Position numbers and translations under genes: made by a program
Assembly (NCBI GenBank): GCA_013697395.1
Contig: JACCWY010000137.1
Coordinates: 1 to 8,459 of the forward strand
DNA length: 8,459 bases
Source of the DNA: Chloroflexota bacterium
GTDB taxonomy: Bacteria; Chloroflexota; Limnocylindria; QHBO01
Reading direction: 5' to 3'
The notes under the pieces: model-generated
Told to the model about the DNA's origin: nothing
The model's database searches: none
Seen by the model: the letters and a program-made list of their open reading frames with translations, nothing else
Part shown: one piece after another, positions 5,342-8,459 of the stretch
Numbering within the stretch: position 1 is the first letter of the stretch
Layout: each line of letters starts with the position of its first letter

Positions 5342-6622
5342 ATGGACTTCTGGGCATCCCTCGATGAGGAAGATCCGGAGATCGCGCAGGTCGTGCGCGA
5401 CGAGGAAGAGCGCACGCGGTCCCACCTCGAGCTGATCGCGTCGGAGAATTATCCGAGCCTGGCCGTGCTCCAGGCGATGGGGACCGTCCTGACCGGCAAG
5501 TACGCCGAGGGCTATCCCGGCCGTCGGTATTACGGCGGCTGCGAGGTCGTGGACGTGGCGGAGAACCTGGCGCGCGATCGCGCGAAGGAGCTCTTCGGCG
5601 CGGAGCATGTCAACGTCCAGCCGCACGCGGGCGCGCAGGCCAACATGGCCGTGTACCACGCCCTCCTCGAACGCGGCGATACGGTCCTTGGCCTGAGCCT
5701 CGACCAGGGCGGACACCTGACGCACGGTTCCCCGGTCAACTTCTCAGGTCAGTACTACGACTTCGTGGCGTACCACGTCGACCGTGAGACTCACCTGATC
5801 GACATGGACGAGGTACGTTCGCTGGCCCGTGAGCGCAGGCCCAGGATGATCGTCACGGGCGCGACCGCGTACCCGCGGTTCTGGGACTTCGCGGCCTTCC
5901 GCGAGATCGCGGACGAGGTCGGCGCCCTCCTCTTCACCGACATGGCCCACTTTGCCGGCCTCGTCGCCGGCGGCGTCCACCCATCTCCGGTCCCGCACTC
6001 AGACGTCGTGACGACCACGACCCACAAGACGCTGCGCGGTCCGCGCGGTGGGATGATCCTGAGCCGGGAGCAGTACGCCAAGGCGATCGACAAGAGCGTC
6101 TTCCCGGGCATCCAGGGCGGCCCGCTCATGCACGTCATCGCCGCGAAGGCCGTCTCCTTCCGCGAGGCGATGTCCGCCGAGTTCCGCGCCGATCAGCAGG
6201 CGACGGTCGACAACGCGCGCGTGCTGGCTGCCGCGCTCGCCGAGCGCGGAGCCTCAATCATCTCCGACGGGACCGATAACCACCTGATGCTGGTCGACGT
6301 GCGTCCCCTCGGTGTGAACGGCAAGGAGGCCGATGCGGCCCTCGGCCAGGTACGCGTCACGGTGAACAAGAACACGATTCCCTACGATCCGGAGAAGCCG
6401 ATGATCGGCTCCGGCATCCGGGTCGGCACGCCTGCGGTCACCTCGCGCGGCATGCGCGAGGCGGAGATGCGGGACATCGCCGCCCTCATCGTGGACGGGA
6501 TCGCGGCGCGCGGCGACGAGGCCGCCCAGGCGGAGATTCGGGGTCGAGTCGCGTCGATCGTGGACCGCTTCCCGGTCCCCGGCCTACCCGCCACTCGCGC
6601 GGCGGCCGACGTACCGGCGTAG
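5342..6622 (+). CDS. glyA: Serine hydroxymethyltransferase
   Basis: A 426-residue PLP enzyme of full family length. It converts serine and tetrahydrofolate to glycine and 5,10-methylene-THF, the main one-carbon entry point, in the cytoplasm. Seen in order: HLELIASENYPS (residues ~28-39), GKYAEGYPGRRYYGGC, the cofactor-stacking QPHAGAQANMAVY, the substrate loop DQGGHLTHGSPVNFSG, DMAHFAGLVAGGVHPSP, the PLP-lysine motif TTTTHKTLRGPRGG with Lys229, FPGIQGGPLMH, TVNKNTIPYD, and GIRVGTPAVTSRGM. All catalytic elements are present. The ATG at 5342 gives the usual N-terminus. The tail after residue 410 is short and alanine-rich. It is a single gene with its own promoter; in B. subtilis glyA also sits between rpiB and the atp operon. 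Confidence 0.97.
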   Translation: MDFWASLDEEDPEIAQVVRDEEERTRSHLELIASENYPSLAVLQAMGTVLTGKYAEGYPGRRYYGGCEVVDVAENLARDRAKELFGAEHVNVQPHAGAQANMAVYHALLERGDTVLGLSLDQGGHLTHGSPVNFSGQYYDFVAYHVDRETHLIDMDEVRSLARERRPRMIVTGATAYPRFWDFAAFREIADEVGALLFTDMAHFAGLVAGGVHPSPVPHSDVVTTTTHKTLRGPRGGMILSREQYAKAIDKSVFPGIQGGPLMHVIAAKAVSFREAMSAEFRADQQATVDNARVLAAALAERGASIISDGTDNHLMLVDVRPLGVNGKEADAALGQVRVTVNKNTIPYDPEKPMIGSGIRVGTPAVTSRGMREAEMRDIAALIVDGIAARGDEAAQAEIRGRVASIVDRFPVPGLPATRAAADVPA

Positions 6623-6923
6623 TCGCGCGGACCCGCCATCCATCCGACCACGCCTCCTGCGCGCGGTCAACCGAGCGAAATTCACCCGAGGCCTGCGCCG
6701 CGTGCGATTCTCGCGACCGATCGAGCGCCCACGCGCGCGAGCTGCACTTCGCGGTGTGGCTCCCGCTGCCGGTCGCTCGATTGATCGCGCAAACGGCACG
6801 TGAGCATCGGCCAAGGTGAATTCGCTCCATAGAGCGAGCAGCGCCGCGCGACGGACGAGTGTGTGGCCGGAGGTGGACCGGGGCATGCGACCGAGCTGGT
6901 TGGAACGCGGCCGTCCTGCACAA

Positions 6924-6948
6924 CGTGCGGGCTCAAGCCCATTGCACG
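6924..6948. repeat. Inverted repeat / hairpin in the glyA-atp gap
   Basis: CGTGCGGGCT, loop CA, then AGCCC, a 3-base ATT bulge and GCACG: ten base pairs in two stacked segments. It could fold as RNA from either strand. No U-run follows on either strand, so an intrinsic terminator is unlikely. Confidence 0.35.
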
Positions 6949-7130
6949 GCGGCGGCGCGGCCGAGTCGCGTCTCCTGAGCGTGGATTGGCCCGGAGCTGG
7001 ACCCATCCCCCGCCCGATGTGCTGCTCCGCGCACATTGTTCAATCCGAGGCCCGGCGACCTGTCCGGGGAGCGGCCAAGCATCACCCGGCCCCACGAGGG
7101 CGCACGGCGGCATGAACGGGAGGCCTCGGC

Positions 7131-7136
7131 TATACT
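7131..7136 (+). promoter_or_regulatory. Putative -10 box of the ATP synthase operon
   Basis: TATACT is the best -10 match in the window and lies 32 bases before the first AtpZ ATG. Expected transcription start is near 7143, giving a leader of about 25 bases. No good -35 hexamer is seen 16-18 bases upstream. Confidence 0.5.
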
Positions 7137-7168
7137 CCCGGCGTCCGACCGCTGTGAGTCGAACTCGA

Positions 7169-7399
7169 ATGTCACAACTTACTCAGTTGGGGCTCATCAA
7201 GATCCTGGCCCAGGTGACCGCGATCATGGTGATCCCCATTGCGGGAGGCGCGGTCGCCGGACTCGTCCTTGACCGAATGCTTGGAACCTCGCCGCTCCTG
7301 GTGCTGATCGGGTTGGGAGTCGCGACGCTGATCTCGGCCATCGGTATCTGGCTCCTCATCCGCGCGGGCGTGCGGAAGGGATACACCGATGGGGGTTGA
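7169..7399 (+). CDS. AtpZ/AtpI-family small membrane protein, first copy
   Basis: A 76-residue protein with two hydrophobic segments, about residues 12-35 (ILAQVTAIMVIPIAGGAVAG) and 42-66 (LLVLIGLGVATLISAIGIWL). The short LDRMLGTSP turn between them is the signature of the AtpZ family (the 'putative F0F1-ATPase subunit' family, related to the UncI/AtpI genes heading atp operons). Such proteins are reported to form a complex linked to Mg2+/Ca2+ supply or to aid c-ring assembly; they are not part of the finished motor. ATG 7169 is used; an in-frame GTG at 7154 would add five residues and is possible, as neither has a strong Shine-Dalgarno. It is followed by a second AtpZ gene overlapping by 11 bp. 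Confidence 0.82.
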   Translation: MSQLTQLGLIKILAQVTAIMVIPIAGGAVAGLVLDRMLGTSPLLVLIGLGVATLISAIGIWLLIRAGVRKGYTDGG

Positions 7400-7655
7400 G
7401 CCACATGGGGAATCGCCCGGGGGATCCCGAGGGAAATCCGAGGGCACGCCCTCGACGCGCCCGCCGAACTGGGCCCTGGGAATGGATCTCGGCATACGGC
7501 TCGGGGTATCGGTGGCACTTGGCCTCGGAGGCGGACTGCTGCTGGACAGCTGGCTACGAACGAGCCCGATCTTCACGCTGATCGGGATGGTGCTGGGCAT
7601 CGGTGCGGCGATGGTGACGATCTGGAACGTCGCCCGCGATGCCATGAGGAGATAG
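7389..7655 (+). CDS. atpZ: AtpZ/AtpI-family small membrane protein, second copy
   Basis: An 88-residue protein: a polar Gly/Pro/Ser-rich N-terminal tail (about 1-30), then two membrane helices (about 34-52 and 59-80) around LLLDSWLRTSPIFTLIG, and a basic end. The helical part is clearly homologous to the preceding protein (both LD-x-x-L-x-TSP-x-x-x-LIG), so the two are paralogues within the same family. The polar N-terminal tail is usual for AtpZ. The start at 7389 overlaps the upstream stop by 11 bp; an internal ATG at 7482 just before the first helix is a less likely alternative. The stop codon directly touches the atpB start, so the three genes are one transcription unit. A function in ion supply or assembly of the ATP synthase is inferred from the family. 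Confidence 0.85.
   Translation: MGVEPHGESPGGSRGKSEGTPSTRPPNWALGMDLGIRLGVSVALGLGGGLLLDSWLRTSPIFTLIGMVLGIGAAMVTIWNVARDAMRR
7647..7652 (+). promoter_or_regulatory. Shine-Dalgarno of atpB
   Basis: AGGAGA at the very end of the second AtpZ gene, three bases before the atpB ATG. It supports the ATG at 7656 and a higher translation rate for subunit a than for the AtpZ proteins, which lack a clear site. Confidence 0.55.
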
Positions 7656-8459
7656 ATGCCGGAGGAAGAGGGCGAGAGCCTGATTCACGTCGCGATCGAG
7701 GCGGAGACGCTCTTCACGATCGGCCCGCTGGCGTTCACGAACTCGATGGTCGGTGCGCTGCTCGCCTCCGGGGTGCTGCTGCTCGGCGCCTGGTACATCT
7801 CCCGGCACCCGTTGCTTGTTCCGGGTCGCCTGCAGAGTGCGCTGGAGCTGCCGATCGAGATGATGGCGGGGATCATCTCTGGATCGACGAGCCGGTGGCG
7901 CAGCTATGCGGCGCTCATCCTCGGGCTATTCCTGATGATCCTGGTAGCGAACTGGGTCGGCCTGCTGCCCGGGGTCGGGACGATCGGAATCACCCACGTC
8001 GACGAGGCCGGCCACGAGGCGGTCATCCCGATCGTCCGGCCCGCGAGCGCCGACCTCAACTTCACGCTCGGCCTGGCGATCATCGCGTTCGTGATGTTCG
8101 TGTACTGGGGGGTCCGGGCCCACGGCGGATGGGGCTACCTCAAGGAGCTGATGGGCCAGCCGCTGTACATGGCGCCGCTCATGTTCCCGATCAACCTGAT
8201 CAGCGAGTTCAGCCGGCTCATCAGCCTCTCGATGCGACTCTTCGGCAACATCTTCGCCGGCGAGGTGCTGATCGCGACGATGCTCGCGCTCACCACGGCG
8301 ATCGTGTTCGTCCTGCCGCTGGCCTTCTTCGTCCCGGCCGTCTTCCTGGGGCTCGAGCTCCTGTTCGGCCTCGTCCAGGCGCTCGTCTTCGCGCTGCTGG
8401 CGATGACGTACATCAGCGTTGCGATCGCGGAAGGACAGCCGGGCGGCCATGACACTGAC
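7656..8459 (+). CDS. atpB: ATP synthase F0 subunit a, 3' end beyond the window
   Basis: An open frame of 268 codons without a stop at the right edge, probably only a few residues short of complete. Subunit a forms the two proton half-channels next to the c-ring in the cytoplasmic membrane. Visible: a polar N-terminus, a first helix around residues 27-48, ILGLFLMILVANWVGLLPG (the usual 'N-x-x-GLLPG' helix), FPINLISEFSRLISLSMRLFGNIFAGE with the essential Arg194 (equivalent to E. coli Arg210), and a C-terminal helix with Glu234 and Gln241 (LELLFGLVQALVFALLAMTYIS). The ATG at 7656 follows the atpZ stop TAG without a gap. AGGAGA lies three bases before it, a slightly short but usable spacing. An ATG at 8449 in another frame (M-T-L) may be the overlapping start of atpE, but only 11 bases of it are visible. 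Confidence 0.96.
   Translation, partial: MPEEEGESLIHVAIEAETLFTIGPLAFTNSMVGALLASGVLLLGAWYISRHPLLVPGRLQSALELPIEMMAGIISGSTSRWRSYAALILGLFLMILVANWVGLLPGVGTIGITHVDEAGHEAVIPIVRPASADLNFTLGLAIIAFVMFVYWGVRAHGGWGYLKELMGQPLYMAPLMFPINLISEFSRLISLSMRLFGNIFAGEVLIATMLALTTAIVFVLPLAFFVPAVFLGLELLFGLVQALVFALLAMTYISVAIAEGQPGGHDTD

Larger units (their letters stand above)
6623..7168. other. 546-bp region without a supported gene, upstream of the atp operon
   Basis: I see no convincing gene. The open frames on both strands encode Arg/Pro/Ser-rich sequence without domains, typical of chance frames in GC-rich DNA. I searched by eye for tRNA, tmRNA, RNase P and SRP RNA core motifs and found none. Possible structures: a near-perfect inverted pair ATCGAGCGCCC (about 6720-6730) and GGTCGCTCGAT (about 6771-6781); a helix CGTGC-GGGCT / AGCCC-ATT-GCACG at 6924-6948; and a 6-bp ATGTGC/GCACAT stem at 7017-7036. 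None is followed by a U-tract. The last 40 bases carry the atp promoter candidate. In B. subtilis upp fills this place, but no upp remnant is recognisable. Confidence 0.5.

Noticed and set aside
6584..7036. 150-residue minus-strand ORF (and overlapping ones to 7113) in the glyA-atp gap
   Set aside because: No recognisable domain, overlaps the glyA end, and composition is that of chance frames.
7030..7055. GTTCAATCC resembling a tRNA T-loop
   Set aside because: The flanking bases do not form a T-stem, and no D-arm, anticodon arm or acceptor pairing can be drawn around it.

Overview
This GC-rich window (third codon positions almost always G or C) comes from a bacterial chromosome. It looks like a Terrabacteria-type lineage. 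My best guess is a high-GC, largely uncultured Chloroflexota group, with an actinobacterium as the alternative. The hints are gene order, an RpiB with the mycobacterial-type active site, SD-less starts just behind -10-like boxes, and the style of the AtpZ and DUF4287 proteins. No rRNA or other marker fixes the taxon, so this is inference.

Layout, left to right. The 3' part of prmC (release-factor glutamine methyltransferase) overlaps tsaC (threonylcarbamoyl-AMP synthase) by the classic ATGA. A 437-bp non-coding stretch follows, holding three copies of a 27-bp repeat. Two of them face each other and bound a 195-bp MITE-like block. Next is a DUF4287 plus SRPBCC-like protein. Then comes a compact block of rpiB followed by the large and small subunits of an aconitase X (AcnX) enzyme. 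These three genes are joined by 4-bp stop/start overlaps, and the large subunit apparently starts at CTG. A small four-helix membrane protein lies on the minus strand, convergent with AcnX and divergent from glyA (serine hydroxymethyltransferase). After a 546-bp stretch with no convincing gene, the ATP synthase operon begins: two tandem AtpZ-type small membrane proteins, then atpB (subunit a), which runs off the right edge.

The backbone prmC-tsaC-...-rpiB-...-glyA-...-atp follows the order known from Bacillus subtilis (prmC, ywlC, ywlF/rpiB, glyA, upp, atpI, atpB). The window is therefore an ancient conserved neighbourhood into which lineage-specific genes (DUF4287 protein, AcnX pair, membrane protein) have been placed, while upp is absent from its usual site. 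The most interesting points are the AcnX pair coupled to rpiB, with a CTG start and a Thr in a motif that is a cluster cysteine in some relatives; the inverted-repeat element after tsaC; and the two AtpZ paralogues in place of a normal AtpI.
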